Assembly (NCBI RefSeq): GCF_902362185.1
Contig: NC_044501.1
Coordinates: 13,876,481 to 13,940,480 of the forward strand
DNA: 64,000 nt
Direction: 5' to 3'
DNA from: Chanos chanos
Lineage: Eukaryota > Chordata > Actinopteri > Gonorynchiformes > Chanidae
In this document: positions 1 to 10,665 of the stretch, in pieces
Position numbering within the stretch: position 1 is the first letter of the stretch
Layout: every line of letters starts with the position of its first letter
The notes under the pieces: generated by a model
The model's input: the letters and a program-made list of their open reading frames with translations, nothing else
What the model was told of the DNA's origin: nothing
Databases searched by the model: none
Program-made: the position numbers and the translations under genes

Positions 1-745
1 GCAGTATTGGTATGTGCAGTAATTAGATGTGTAAGTGGAGGAGCTCATTTTTGAAAGATGTTTTCTTTGCTCCAGTAAGACTTGGCGGTGGAGTCGTGGA
101 GCACAGTATTGTGATGGTGTATTTGCACAGGAGTGGAAAACCTGGAAATAGTTGAATTATACTTTGCCTCAGTCTTGTGAATGAAATCAAAGGTCCTGCA
201 TCTGTAGTGAGGTACAGTGGACAATTAAACATTTCCTTTTTTTTTTCAGCTTGTTGAATCTCACACTCTTACAATATTACATTGTTGTTTTGATTAAAAC
301 AAAAATTACATGAGTGTGTTGTATGTTTCTCTGTAAAATTATTTAAAGGGACCAAAATAAACTGTGTTTTCGGTTGAATTTTTCCTGAGTTATTTTTATT
401 ACATGACACAAAAATTGGAGTTGTCTGCTTGGGAAGTCTTTCAAGCACAAATAAATCTTTGCCATTTGAAGCTGCGTGAAATGAGTTAGAGTAGTTGGAT
501 TCCAGAGTGTTACAAGGCAGCTGACATTCTGAAAAATGACATTTCCGTTTTATCACAATGGGGATTAGGTTTGCCACCACATTAAGTAACTGAAGGGCTC
601 TGAATCCAAAATAAGAAACTTTAGTTATTTTACAGGCAACCAGATTTCTCTGTCACATTAGCAAACCATTTTATTTGCACAAGCCTAAGGCAAATAGCCT
701 GTAGTGTCACACAAACCAGGCCTGAGTTAGACTCGATGACAACAG
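1..745. other. Intergenic, no gene recognised
   Basis: This stretch lies downstream of trmt10c. It is AT-rich, with only short chance open frames and no exon-like pattern. Several TTTATT words (AATAAA on the minus strand, for example near 395 and 668) could serve as alternative distal poly(A) signals for trmt10c. Confidence 0.5.
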
Positions 746-751
746 TTTATT
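746..751 (-). terminator. Poly(A) signal AATAAA of trmt10c
   Basis: The minus strand reads AATAAA starting two bases after the TAG stop of trmt10c (stop at 754-756). If it is used, the 3' UTR would be only about 20-30 nt long. Confidence 0.6.
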
Positions 752-753
752 GG

Positions 754-2280
754 CTAGTTTTCCTCCCACCACTTCCTCTTACTCTTTTCTCTGTTGTTCC
801 GTTCTTCCATTTTGGTTTTCAGTGAAGTTCTTAGCCTGCTTGGGACTTGGAAGTTGCTCTTTACTCCAAAGCTAGGTTTGCTGGGGATGCTACTTGTATC
901 ACTTTCCCTTGACCTTCTCTGTTTATCAACAAACCGTCTGTCTACATTTCCACTCATATCCTTATCAGTGAATGTATTCGCTTTGACAGGAGGGGCAGGT
1001 GTGGGTTTGCTCTCTTTCCTCCGCTGGTGGAAACCATCATGCTTCCTCGTGGGCACAAACTCCAAAGCCTTCTCCCAGCTGCCTGTTTCCTTAGCAGTCA
1101 GCAAAATACGGATCATCTGGTCCAGGGTAAGATTCTTGGCTCCCAGTTCCCAGTACAGGAACTCATCCAGGGGAAGTCGAGCGGTGGCCAGCTTGAGACG
1201 CTTGGCATTAGCCAAAGAGACGCCCGACTGGATGGAGCGGTCAACTAGAGCGCCAATAATGTACACTTTGTTGTGGTCAAAAGTACGCAGTACGTTTGGC
1301 GAATCCGCAGTGAGATAGACAAGGCTCTCGTGAGGGAACACATCTACATAGCTCTGGGGAGTGGCGGTGATCAAGAGGCGTCCCCAGGTATCGGCGCCGT
1401 AGCGTTTTAGCAGCTCGCGCTCGTACGCTCCGTTGGGCCGCAGGTTACAGAAATGCAGATGGAAGGGGTCCGACGACTGACGGTTGAAGCCCTCGCTCTG
1501 CAGCAGTTGCGAGACCGTGTTCTCCATCTCGCGACGTGACATGTGTTGCTCATAGCTCATGTCATAAACCAGGGGCTGGCCAAAGCGCATAGCCTGCGCA
1601 GCCCTCCATCCCAGTAGTACGTCCAAGGAACGATCCCAGAACTTCAGCAGAAACGTGTTCCTGAGCTTGCTCTCTCCTTCCTTGTCTTTTTCCTCGTCGG
1701 TCTCTCCGTCCCTTCCCTCAGCTTCCCCCTCGCTCTCGGCCTTTTGGTCCTCCTTCTTTTTTGCCTTCTTCTCTTTCCTGGCGTTTTTGTAACCTTCCCT
1801 AATAGCCAAGTACTTGAGAAATTTTTTCTTAGAGCTTTTGGTAGTTAATTCTGCCAGAGTCTCCAGCTGTTCCTCAGTCATTTGATCTGGCACCATCTTG
1901 CCGGCTAAACGCCACGCCTCCACCAGTTGGCGGCTGGCCTCCAGCGGAGAGAGTTCAGCATCCTCCCCTGGAGTTCCTGGTTCCTCTTCATCCTCCTGTG
2001 TCTCCTCCTGCAGCGTCTGAGATCTCATGACAGATTTCCAAACATCTAAGTCAAGCTTCTCTGTGGGTTTATCTTCAGATTCTGGAACATCTTTCCATAA
2101 TGGCCCACTGAAACTTAAGTGTCGGCTGAGGGCAGGTTGTACTGAATATGGGGATGGCTTGGCGGTTACACGTGCACCTGCATGTCGTAAACTGGCCAGT
2201 CGACTTCCCAAAGGCGTAGTAGTCCATGCACAGTAGCTCCTCCGTACCACACTTAAAAGCGATATTTTGATCAGATCCAT
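754..2280 (-). CDS. trmt10c: tRNA methyltransferase 10 homolog C (mitochondrial RNase P protein 1)
   Basis: A single uninterrupted 508-codon reading frame that I recognise as TRMT10C/MRPP1. In the family, this SPOUT-fold enzyme works with HSD17B10 to methylate N1 of purine 9 in mitochondrial tRNAs, and with PRORC forms the protein-only RNase P that cuts tRNA 5' ends in the matrix. Seen here: an arginine-rich, acid-poor N-terminus typical of a mitochondrial presequence (residues 1-40). A helical adaptor region follows, with a Lys/Glu-rich coiled stretch (about 150-205). The SPOUT domain spans about 215-415, with YDMSYEQHMS near 239, IIGALVDRS (341-349, Asp347 at the position of the family's catalytic Asp) and KNLTLDQMIRIL (382-393). 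The tail is basic and low-complexity. It is longer than human MRPP1 (403 aa) because of the charged insert and the C-terminal tail. The coding region has no intron. It lies head-to-head with txnl4b, 653 bp apart. Confidence 0.95.
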   Translation of the reverse strand: MDLIKISLLSVVRRSYCAWTTTPLGSRLASLRHAGARVTAKPSPYSVQPALSRHLSFSGPLWKDVPESEDKPTEKLDLDVWKSVMRSQTLQEETQEDEEEPGTPGEDAELSPLEASRQLVEAWRLAGKMVPDQMTEEQLETLAELTTKSSKKKFLKYLAIREGYKNARKEKKAKKKEDQKAESEGEAEGRDGETDEEKDKEGESKLRNTFLLKFWDRSLDVLLGWRAAQAMRFGQPLVYDMSYEQHMSRREMENTVSQLLQSEGFNRQSSDPFHLHFCNLRPNGAYERELLKRYGADTWGRLLITATPQSYVDVFPHESLVYLTADSPNVLRTFDHNKVYIIGALVDRSIQSGVSLANAKRLKLATARLPLDEFLYWELGAKNLTLDQMIRILLTAKETGSWEKALEFVPTRKHDGFHQRRKESKPTPAPPVKANTFTDKDMSGNVDRRFVDKQRRSRESDTSSIPSKPSFGVKSNFQVPSRLRTSLKTKMEERNNREKSKRKWWEEN

Positions 2281-2933
2281 TAGCGGTGAACTTTAAACCT
2301 GGAGTCCACCGAACTTACTATTCCATATGAGCCTCTCGGCGTTAGGTAAAAGTCATAGGACGCTTGTGCGGAGAAACTGCAGACATCTTGAAGCACAAAA
2401 CAGCAGCTTGGAATCAATGGATTTAATGTTGTTTTTATCGTACCACATTCCGGTGACTGTTCGTAAGCTAACCACTAAATGTGTTTACAGAATATATATA
2501 AACGGTAATGGTTTAAACCGAAACTTCCGAGTGCTATGTTTGGAGCCGTATCATGCTCTGCCTAAGGTCACGTTGTGAGTGAGTACAACACCATCACCCG
2601 TCCGTAGTGAAGCAAGTGGTCCGAAAGTATTTGCCTATTTTAGCTTCAAATGATATATTCATTCATATTCTTACGGAGAAATAAAACGATAAGAGGTATT
2701 CGAGTTAAATATTAATATATAACTAACCTCTAGCCATCTCCACTTTTACAATTTATTTATTACAATTCTGTTCTGATCGACCACAAAACTTGTGTTTCCA
2801 GGCGGTCATTTTATAGTGATGGAACTACGAAATCAGTTTGTGATACCTGTTTACTGAAGCACCCAAGGAACTAAAGTAAAAATTCTCTCTTGGATGATTT
2901 CTTCATGAAGTGAGATAACAATCTTTTGAAACC
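2281..2933. promoter_or_regulatory. Shared 5' region between trmt10c and txnl4b
   Basis: These 653 bp separate two divergent start codons, so they must hold both 5' UTRs and probably a bidirectional promoter. I see no TATA box at a convincing position. The position is inferred from the gene layout, not from a motif. Confidence 0.5.
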
Positions 2934-3826
2934 ATGAGTTTATTCCTCCCTAAATTATCCTGTAAAAAGGATATTGACGAAGTAATTAAAAATGTCGCTG
3001 AAAAGGTTCTAGTGCTGCGCTTTGGAAGAGATGACGACTCCGTTTGCATGCAACTGGATGAAATTGTTAGTATCCCTCTACTTGCGAAGTGCTATTTGTT
3101 TCTACTCTTGAATCCTTTTGTTGTTTTTCGACATGAAAATCGTAATTTTGTTCCTCTGTTGGCAGCTGTCAAAAACCTCTCACGACTTGAGTAATATGGC
3201 GTCTATTTATCTCGTGGATGTGGATAAAGCTCCGATATACACCCGGTATTTTGACATCAGTTACATTCCCTCAACGGTATTTTTCTTCAACGGACAACAC
3301 ATGAAAGTCGATTACGGGTAAGCCTCGCACACATATTACAATAGAATAGCTTAATAAATTTAACCGTAGCCGACAGATTCAAAACCTTAGTTCTCTTGCC
3401 TTCACATGTAAAACAGGGCTTTATGACATACGTTGTGTTAACTGGTGTTCTTCGTGGCTGCTTGTCTTTTCCGCCTGACTGTTTAGACTTTGAGAAACGC
3501 TGCACACAGATTCAATTGACTTGACCTTGCTACCGTAACATAACAAACCACCTCTGGAGAATGTTGTAATGACACGCTCAGTTTTGCTGTTGCTTTTTCC
3601 CCCTCATAAAGATTTCCAGACAATGCGGTGTACTGTAACAACTAATTTCTGTTCTTTCAGGTCCCCGGACCACACCAAATTTGTCGGAAGCTTTAAGACC
3701 AAACAGGATTTTATAGACTTGATTGAGGTGATCTACCGTGGTGCCATGAGAGGGAAGCTCATAGTACAGAGCCCTATTGATCCAAGAAACATCCCTAAAT
3801 ATGATCTCCTCTATCATGGCATCTAG
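2934..3826 (+). CDS. txnl4b: Thioredoxin-like protein 4B (Dim1-like splicing factor)
   Basis: Three coding exons, 2934-3065, 3166-3317 and 3661-3826, with GT-AG introns, give exactly 149 aa, the same length as human TXNL4B. The family is a Dim1/U5-15kD paralogue with a thioredoxin fold that binds PRPF6 and is needed for pre-mRNA splicing and S/G2 transition; it acts in the nucleus. Diagnostic stretches are [12 protein letters not shown] in exon 1, [20 protein letters not shown] in exon 2, and [20 protein letters not shown] followed by [20 protein letters not shown] in exon 3, all close to the human protein. The fold lacks the CXXC redox pair, as expected for this branch. Nothing looks broken. 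Confidence 0.97.
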
Positions 3827-4307
3827 TTCAGAGAAAACCTGTCACTATGACTGCACAACAACCACAACTGAGTGCCCACATTATATGAATTTTTATTACA
3901 TCTATGATGTGTTGTGTGGTTTTGAAATCAATCCACATTGGCTTTGTGGTTAGAAACTGAGGCTTTTAAGGTCAAAAATAATTGGGTTTGAATATATTTG
4001 CTGTAGGTGTAACGTTTCTAAACCAGTTTGGTCAGAGGAAATGCTTTTGTTCAGGCAAATGGAGCAGACTAAGCAACGGAAATGTAACTTGTACCCTACA
4101 TGTTTCCTATGGAAATGATACCATTAGATTTAAGGCTGCAACCAGTTGGCAGTTTCCTAGGCTTTTAAGCAATGCCCGATAAGTAAAACAGAAATAGTCC
4201 ATTTGATTTGTGTCATATTTTGATTATAGTTTAGTTATATTTATCATTTGTTTATAATGTAGTGACTGACAAAAAATATGTCTCTTTTATTAATGGAAAT
4301 GTTTCTC

Positions 4308-4313
4308 AAATAA
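4308..4313 (+). terminator. Poly(A) signal AATAAA of txnl4b
   Basis: AATAAA lies about 480 bp after the txnl4b stop and is followed by a GT-rich stretch around 4330. It is the likely end of the transcript. Confidence 0.55.
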
Positions 4314-4727
4314 ATGCTTCAGCTGAAAAATCTCGTCATTGCCTGTGGTTTTAGCTGTTTTTGCCCGAATCATATTTATAAATCATATGTAGACTTTGAT
4401 TTTTCAGATTAACAATTGTTCTGAAGTGCGTCTTGTGAATGATTGACATTTTTGCAAAAACAAACAAACAAAAACACATTTGTTTTTCTGTATGACACGT
4501 GCTAATTTATTTTCTCCAGTAAGAGTGAAACAGAAAATCAAAAGTCATTATGACATTACTCTGTTCTGCATGATTCAAATACCCCACTTATGTTCATCTA
4601 ACTTAAACAGCTTTGTAAGTTAACAATTCTTACTATATCTGTCAGTGTGGTGGCACAGACAGCTTCTCTCTCCACATCCAACACACACTCAGTACAAACA
4701 CCATTGCTCTGGTGGACTAAGTATTCT
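4314..4727. other. Intergenic between the convergent txnl4b and arb2b-like 3' ends
   Basis: About 400 bp of AT-rich sequence with no exon-like signal. It probably holds the 3' UTR of the minus-strand gene. Confidence 0.4.
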
Positions 4728-5681
4728 TCATGCTTTCTTGTTGTCATGATTGTTGGTGACAGCAACTCCCAGCCTGCCTTGAACTTGGCTCCTGCTCCTT
4801 GTGATGATGTCAAAGGGAGTGGGCATGGCCTTGGGGCTCATCAGCTTGGCAAAGAAGCGGAACACAGACTCCATGCAGACTGCGGGTACCATGTCATGAC
4901 TCTGGGTGCCTGCTGACATTTGCAGGCACCCTGCCCTGAGGGAGCTCACTGAGCGGTTGAGTGGTTTTGTGCTCAGTACCCACCTCCTGGAATGAGCCTT
5001 TAACCAGTCGCGGCTTGCGGGGCCCAGAGGCTGGTGCCAAAGGCTGTGAGACGAGTCAAGGAAAGCCGCCGCCCACACTCGCCGCTGGACTTCCTCCGGT
5101 CGCTGGCACAGCAGGTTCACGAATGCCAAACCGCCATAACCGTGCGTTACCACGCCCACGCGCTCTGCGACGCTGCGGGCGACGAGGACGTCCCAAACGG
5201 CACGCACGTGCTCCTCCGGAGATAACCCGCCTTGATTAGGGTTCATTAACAGCACAGCACAGGACTCCCTCAGCGCCCGACGCACGTATGGGATTTGGCT
5301 GCCTCTCTCTAGTCCCTCATGGGCCACTGCCCTCCAGCTCCACACCCCACAGTGCACTGTACCCCAGTCCTGGATCAGGATTAGAAGTGTTCCAGGGTGC
5401 TCCAGAGCCCCAGGACTCATGTACACAAAACCACACTGTGGGTCAGCCTGTCTGTTGTGTGAAAGGTAAACCCTATGCAGTTGGTACAGATCCTCCAGCA
5501 TGTTGTACACAGACTGGGTGATGTAGTGGCAGAGGGCCAGGTGATTCTTCTCAGTTCGTTGGACATCCTGGAGTCTAAAGGTAAACACATAAGGCTCCTT
5601 TGTATCTCTGTGGATGAGGTGCCCATCTTCAGTGAAGTAATATGGGAAATCGGATTGAATCTTGGGCTCCACACGCTCCAT
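4728..5681 (-). CDS. fam172b: ARB2 / FAM172B-like protein (intronless paralogue of ARB2A)
   Basis: A 317-codon open frame starting at the Met of MERVEPKIQ. The frame stays open 25 codons further upstream, but a splice acceptor on the minus strand (TTCCAG just above 5709) lies inside that extension, so I take the downstream ATG. The protein aligns along its length with ARB2A/FAM172A: FPYYFTEDGHLIHR (12-25), SQIPYVRRAL (128-137), VLLMNPN (143-149), SPEEHVRAVWD (154-164), HGYGGLAFVNLL (180-191), AAAFLDSSHSLWHQ (204-217) and SAGTQSHDM (256-264). The Arb2 domain is an alpha/beta-hydrolase-like fold; ARB2A links Argonaute and chromatin factors to co-transcriptional splicing. Oddities: the nucleophile-elbow Ser of ARB2A (HSYGG) is Gly181 here, the mid-protein charged insert and C-terminal HEEL of ARB2A are missing, and the coding region has no introns whereas ARB2A has many. 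Human FAM172BP, near TRMT10C on 3q12, is a pseudogene of this gene. A likely non-coding first exon ends at the minus-strand donor near 5980. Confidence 0.85.
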   Translation of the reverse strand: MERVEPKIQSDFPYYFTEDGHLIHRDTKEPYVFTFRLQDVQRTEKNHLALCHYITQSVYNMLEDLYQLHRVYLSHNRQADPQCGFVYMSPGALEHPGTLLILIQDWGTVHCGVWSWRAVAHEGLERGSQIPYVRRALRESCAVLLMNPNQGGLSPEEHVRAVWDVLVARSVAERVGVVTHGYGGLAFVNLLCQRPEEVQRRVWAAAFLDSSHSLWHQPLGPASRDWLKAHSRRWVLSTKPLNRSVSSLRAGCLQMSAGTQSHDMVPAVCMESVFRFFAKLMSPKAMPTPFDIITRSRSQVQGRLGVAVTNNHDNKKA

Positions 5682-5756
5682 TTGGAAGATGCACAGAGAT
5701 TGTGATGAGCTGGAACAAAAGAGGCCATTTCTTTCACTTGATCTAATTAGCAACAA

Positions 5757-7482
5757 TAGGCAAAGGACACCTGTGAAAAGTAGAACTTGCCTTTCTTAAG
5801 TTTAATGCATCTTGCACTTTTATATCTAAAAATGTACTTTTTGTACAGTGTCAGGATTTGTGCATGGGTAAGAAGATTAGTTTAATTAGCTTAGCCCAGT
5901 TTAAATCTGAGAATTTCCAAGGATAATGGGTATCTGCAGACAAAAACTGGTCTTGAACATCAACTTAGTTTAGTATTACCTTAATTCGTGGAGATAAATC
6001 AAATCTTTTGAGTCCAGAAAGTTCGTGCGACGGGAGTTTTCAGGTGGCCAGGGTGTGCTGGGTGTAACTTCATAAACCCACCCCCAAAATTATATCTCGG
6101 AGTGTCAACATCGAAATAATAGTATAGCCAAAACACTGAAGCGTCCTCGTTAAGCGGCTTAATCACGTTACTTTCGTCCAGTTCATCAACAATTGTCACG
6201 AAGGGCAAGAGGAAATGTTGACTGGATTGTGTGTGGCATACCTTCAAATGCCAATAGAGAAATTTCGCCTACCTGTCGTGTATAGATGCACCCTAGTGAA
6301 GTAATGCACATTTGTCTGTCGTTCAAGCATTTAAATTAGTACATAAACTTATTTAATTATTTCTGAAGGAGCAATTGCAAAGTGTATTTGCCCACCCCCA
6401 AACACACAACACTAATAAAGAAGAGTGGTGATAAAACAAACAAACAAACAAACCAATAAAAACCCTTCATTAGCGATTTGCAGATATTGTTTGTTGGATT
6501 TGATCCTGTTTATGCTAACTCATTTTTTGCATTAACATTTGGTAGTTCTCGGAGATGGTTCTTGATTGTTCGAACTGCAGAAGCTGAACTCTTTCAAAGG
6601 AATGCAGGTATGACCTAAAAAGTAACCTGCAAGTGATAAGTGATGGTAACGCACACTAGATCGCTTTAGCAATATGACGTATGAACCACTTAAAAAAACA
6701 GGGAAGAGCAGGCTTCTTTCTTGTATTTATGTCTCACACTGTGGGCTCAAGATACTCTAATGACACGTACAAGGGCTTGTGATGGTATGGCTTTAAATAA
6801 GCACTGCAAAGAAATTTTGCGCATGACTCCACTTAAGTCACTTTAAGACATCGACTTAAGCCAATTGATACTTTCTCACGCGTATTCAATACAATATTTC
6901 CTGACATTTAAACTACCTTTAACTCAAAGGCTTGCAGTCTTTCTAATGCTCCATCATAAATTTACCATTAGATGTAACTCAGGGGTTTCGTTTCGCATGC
7001 TTTCTTTTTATACATTGATATGTATTAGAATCTCAGAGGTACAGACCAAATTTGGGATATTATACATTCATGAGGATCCAGTCGTGCTTAAACTGTATGA
7101 TACCTTTGTTTTCCCTGCATGCATACAAACATTAACGTTAAAAAGAGACTCTAGAAAATTAAGACTAAAGGCCATTCCTGTATATTATTTTAATGCGTTT
7201 AGTTGTTACAGGATCGCCAAATTTGGCTCTCCTACACCCCTACACAAGTTTGGCTCTCCTACACTCTGTGCGTAATCTGGAACCTTTGCAGTCGTAGTCC
7301 ATATCGGGGCATTTTCGGAGATGCACACCGGATGTTGTCGGTCAAAGATGGCAGCGACCTTGTGTTATGCGTGATGGAGACGAAAACTCGTTCTAAATAA
7401 AATTTACAACAAATTAAGACTGACTATTCAAATTTGTAGGTCTTGTAAATGGTGTATGTGTAAATAGCTTGTTTGTGCAGCC
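5757..7482. other. Intergenic between fam172b-like 5' end and mrpl16 5' end
   Basis: Divergent intergenic region of about 1.7 kb. A minus-strand donor (AAG|GTAATA, near 5978) suggests the end of a non-coding first exon of the fam172b-like gene. The rest is AT-rich with no coding pattern. The mrpl16 core promoter is probably near 7320-7360. Confidence 0.45.
7345..7355 (+). promoter_or_regulatory. YY1-type core promoter motif upstream of mrpl16
   Basis: AAGATGGCAGC matches the YY1 motif often found just downstream of the start site in TATA-less housekeeping and ribosomal-protein promoters. It lies about 130 bp before the mrpl16 ATG. The function is inferred from motif and position. Confidence 0.5.
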
Positions 7483-9711
7483 ATGCTCTCTATATTGAGA
7501 AACGCATTCTTAGGACTGACCATCAGAAACACTGGGTATTCAGGTAACAGAGTTACACAAAATACTGTGCATCGACAGACACTTTTGCGTATTGATATGC
7601 TGAATAACTTGATAATGAACCGTCGATGTCTGTTTTCAGTGGAAATTTGGTGGTAAAATAGAACTAATCAGCATTTACAACAGTTCAGTGTATTCTCAAT
7701 TGCTTTTGTGTTAAACCAAATTTCTAAGTCAGACGATATCTTCACAGATGTATTGCAGAATCAACTGAAAGTGTTTTCGGCTGGATTAAAAACATATGAT
7801 ATACCGCCAGACTACAGTGGTAAGTGTTTTACTAATAGCACCAATAGTGATATGTGTTGCAAATCTTTACATCTTACTTAATTGAGCTTATAGAGGTATC
7901 AACATATGACAAACAGCTAGTTGTAAGATGATTTCTAAAGGAAGGCTGCTAACCTTATTCAACAACAGTGTTTCTTTGCAAGAGACAAGGCTGTTTTGTG
8001 ATTGTGTTCTTTGCATCCTTTATTGTTTTTTTTTTTTCTTTTTCACTGTGCAGATGTGGTTCTACCCGAAAAACCCAAACTCAAGTTACTCAACAAGGTG
8101 CCTAACTTTAAGAAGGCTAGGAAAGAGATGAAGAGACTCCGGGACATCCAGGGCCCAGCCAAAGGAGCCACTGCGTTCAGCCGGGGCCAGTATGCCATAG
8201 TGGTCAGCATGAGAATTCATTTCTCCTTGTTTGTATTGAAATTCTTATGTCCTCTGGAATCCTTAATTAGTTGCTTAGGTTTCTTTATGTGGTATCTGCC
8301 TACTGCGGTAATTAATGTGACCTCTAACCGAAAGCCACATACCTCAACTCTGACCTGAACTGGCTAGTCACCTCTGACCTGATGGCTAGTAGGAATAATT
8401 CTGTGACTCCCTTTTGTAAGATCGCTGGTCGCTTAACTCATTCTTCCCCTCTGTTTTTTTGCTCCACCTCTAGGCTCTGGGTGGAGGCTACCTTCACTGG
8501 GGCCATTTGGAGATGATGAGGCTCACGATAAACCGACGAATGGACCCGCGCACCACTTTTGCCCGCTGGCGAATTAACGCCCCCTACAAGCCCATCACCC
8601 GAAAGGGACTCGGCCAGCGCATGGGGGGTGGCAAGGGTGCCATCGACCACTACGTCACCCCGGTGAAGTGTGGGCGCCTGATTGTGGAGGTCGGTGGCCG
8701 TATTGAGCTGGGAGAGGTGGAGGGCGTGTTGTCTGAGGTGGCCAAGAAGCTGCCGTTTCCAGCCAAGGTGAGATCATTTGGGGTCATCATGTTCTTATCG
8801 TCTACTCTTATGACCTCTCTGTAATAGCTCCTAAATCTGTTCATAGCGTTGGCTTTTCGTTTCAAAGTGACATGCAGAGAGTTTGAACCTAAAACTTCTG
8901 TGGTCCACCTCTGATGGTGGCGTCGTCCTTTCGTCCCCCGAAAGCAGTTTTAAAAACCTATTTTAATGCATGTTGTAATAACCAAATGTAACGTATACTT
9001 CATATTCCTTGATGCAGTAGAACTGGAACGTTACACGGACATCAGATTATTATTTGTAATAGATAGAGTGTGTATTTCATCACAGACAATGGAGCTACAG
9101 TACTATAAACATTTGAGAGATTTGGTCAACTTCAAAGAGCGATTTTGAATTAGAAATTAGTGTTGAAATTCTGTAATTCTTAGGCCTTAAAGCACTGAGA
9201 TTCTCTGGCTGCCAAAGAGGCACTAATATCACAACCTTCAGTTTGCTCAGAGGAAATAAAGATAACAAACAGCACTGACTATTTGGCGTGTGTCTGGAGT
9301 GCCCTATTACGAGTCCATGGAGTGTTTGGCCTTGTTTCTCAGACAAAGTTTAAGAGTGTATAATAGTTTTTGACCGTGTTACAGTTTTGATAGAAAATTG
9401 TCCATTCAAAATGTAATTTAGCCCAGGACATGGCTTAATCTCTACCTGAAGAATGAGCCCAAAATGTATGTGGGTATGTACAGAATTTGAATCATGTTTA
9501 CCCTTTACCCCCCCCTCAGGTGGTGAGCAGAGAGAGCCTGGAGGCTATGAAGCAGGAACATGCTGAGAGAGAAGCCAACAATCAGAACCCATGGACATTT
9601 AAGCAGATAGTTCAGTCCAACATGCTGGGCCTCCGCAAAGTTGTTAGTCCCCGTGACCTTCACAACCATGGCCGTTATACTGGAAAGTTCTTTAATCCAG
9701 ACAGGGTGTGA
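7483..9711 (+). CDS. mrpl16: Mitochondrial ribosomal protein L16 (uL16m)
   Basis: Five coding exons, 7483-7543, 7748-7819, 8054-8202, 8474-8767 and 9520-9711, join in frame to 255 aa (human 251). The protein is the uL16 component of the mitochondrial large subunit, near the central protuberance and tRNA sites. Exon 1 encodes a presequence beginning [16 protein letters not shown]. Exon 4 carries the uL16 signature: [20 protein letters not shown], then [20 protein letters not shown] and [18 protein letters not shown]. Exon 5 gives [20 protein letters not shown] and ends GKFFNPDRV, as in vertebrate MRPL16 (GKFYMPKRV in human). All junctions are GT-AG and phases match. A poly(A) signal ATTAAA lies near 10121. 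cenpq follows on the same strand about 950 bp later. Confidence 0.97.
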
Positions 9712-9879
9712 AATGGAAGCGCTTGAAGAGAGGAAAAACCTCAGTATGCTTTATCAGGACTTCATTGTCACACAAGGATTCATGAGCACTCTAGTGAGAG
9801 TACTGTCACACTGCAAGTTTGACAGATGTTTAATACTGAAGCGTACTATCACACAGAACCTGCCCTTTTCTATTTAATG

Positions 9880-10665
9880 TTAGGTCCACCAACAAAGAAA
9901 TTCAAACATATGGTTTAGAAATATGGACTAGCAGGCAATGTTATAGTCAAAGGTGGGCCCTATGGATTGCCTCCATTGTTAACATTCCTGCAAACGTTCT
10001 GTTTTAAGGGCATCATTTTAATTGCTCTGTGGCTGAGTGCATTCACACCTTACTTTATCATCTGGGAGGATTAACTGTTTATGTGGATATTGTTGTTCCT
10101 GTAAAGTGTGTTTAATGAATAATTAAAACAAATTGTTTGCCGATTTACAAAATCTTTCAATTAATGTAATGAAATGTACTCTGAACTTCGAGCTAGCTGA
10201 ACATTTCAACCAGAGGAACTTTGAAGACAGTTCCGTTGTTCCCTTCCTATCATGGCTGTGTTACATCGTCAAATATCGTGACGACGCGCATGCGCACACC
10301 GACAATTCCAAAGAACGGCTGCGTTTGAAAGCTTGCCGCGAAACTGGTAAACTATAAATGGTTTGTTTCAGTACAATGAACAAGTGATGAATTGATTGAA
10401 ACTAAACTATTTACGACATGTTATTCACATTTCTACTATTTATTTGTCACTTCACCGCTAAGTTCTGTAGACATCTAATTATCCTCCACCAGAAAGCTAG
10501 CCAGTTAGCATCCTTACAAAGTATCATATTAACTACCCACTGAGATAACGCAGTTCTTGGCTAGCTAACTAGCTCATCAAACCAGGCGAACTGGTCTGGT
10601 GTTCTAAACTATAGGTTCTGAGTGGGAGGATCACGTATGTGTATTTCTTTTAACGACGCAGTACC
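9880..10665. other. mrpl16 3' UTR and cenpq 5' region
   Basis: The first part is probably mrpl16 3' UTR, ending after the ATTAAA near 10121. The second part holds the cenpq promoter (NRF1-type motif at 10285-10296) and 5' UTR. No other gene is visible. Confidence 0.45.
10285..10296 (+). promoter_or_regulatory. NRF1-type site upstream of cenpq
   Basis: CGCGCATGCGCA is a full match to the palindromic NRF1 consensus YGCGCAYGCGCR. It stands in a small CpG-rich patch about 370 bp before the cenpq ATG. Such sites usually sit within about 100 bp of the start site of TATA-less promoters, so transcription probably starts close by. Confidence 0.6.

Noticed and set aside
4961-5239. Plus-strand open frames opposite the fam172b-like gene
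   Set aside because: They are GC-rich mirror frames of the real minus-strand gene and have no family resemblance.
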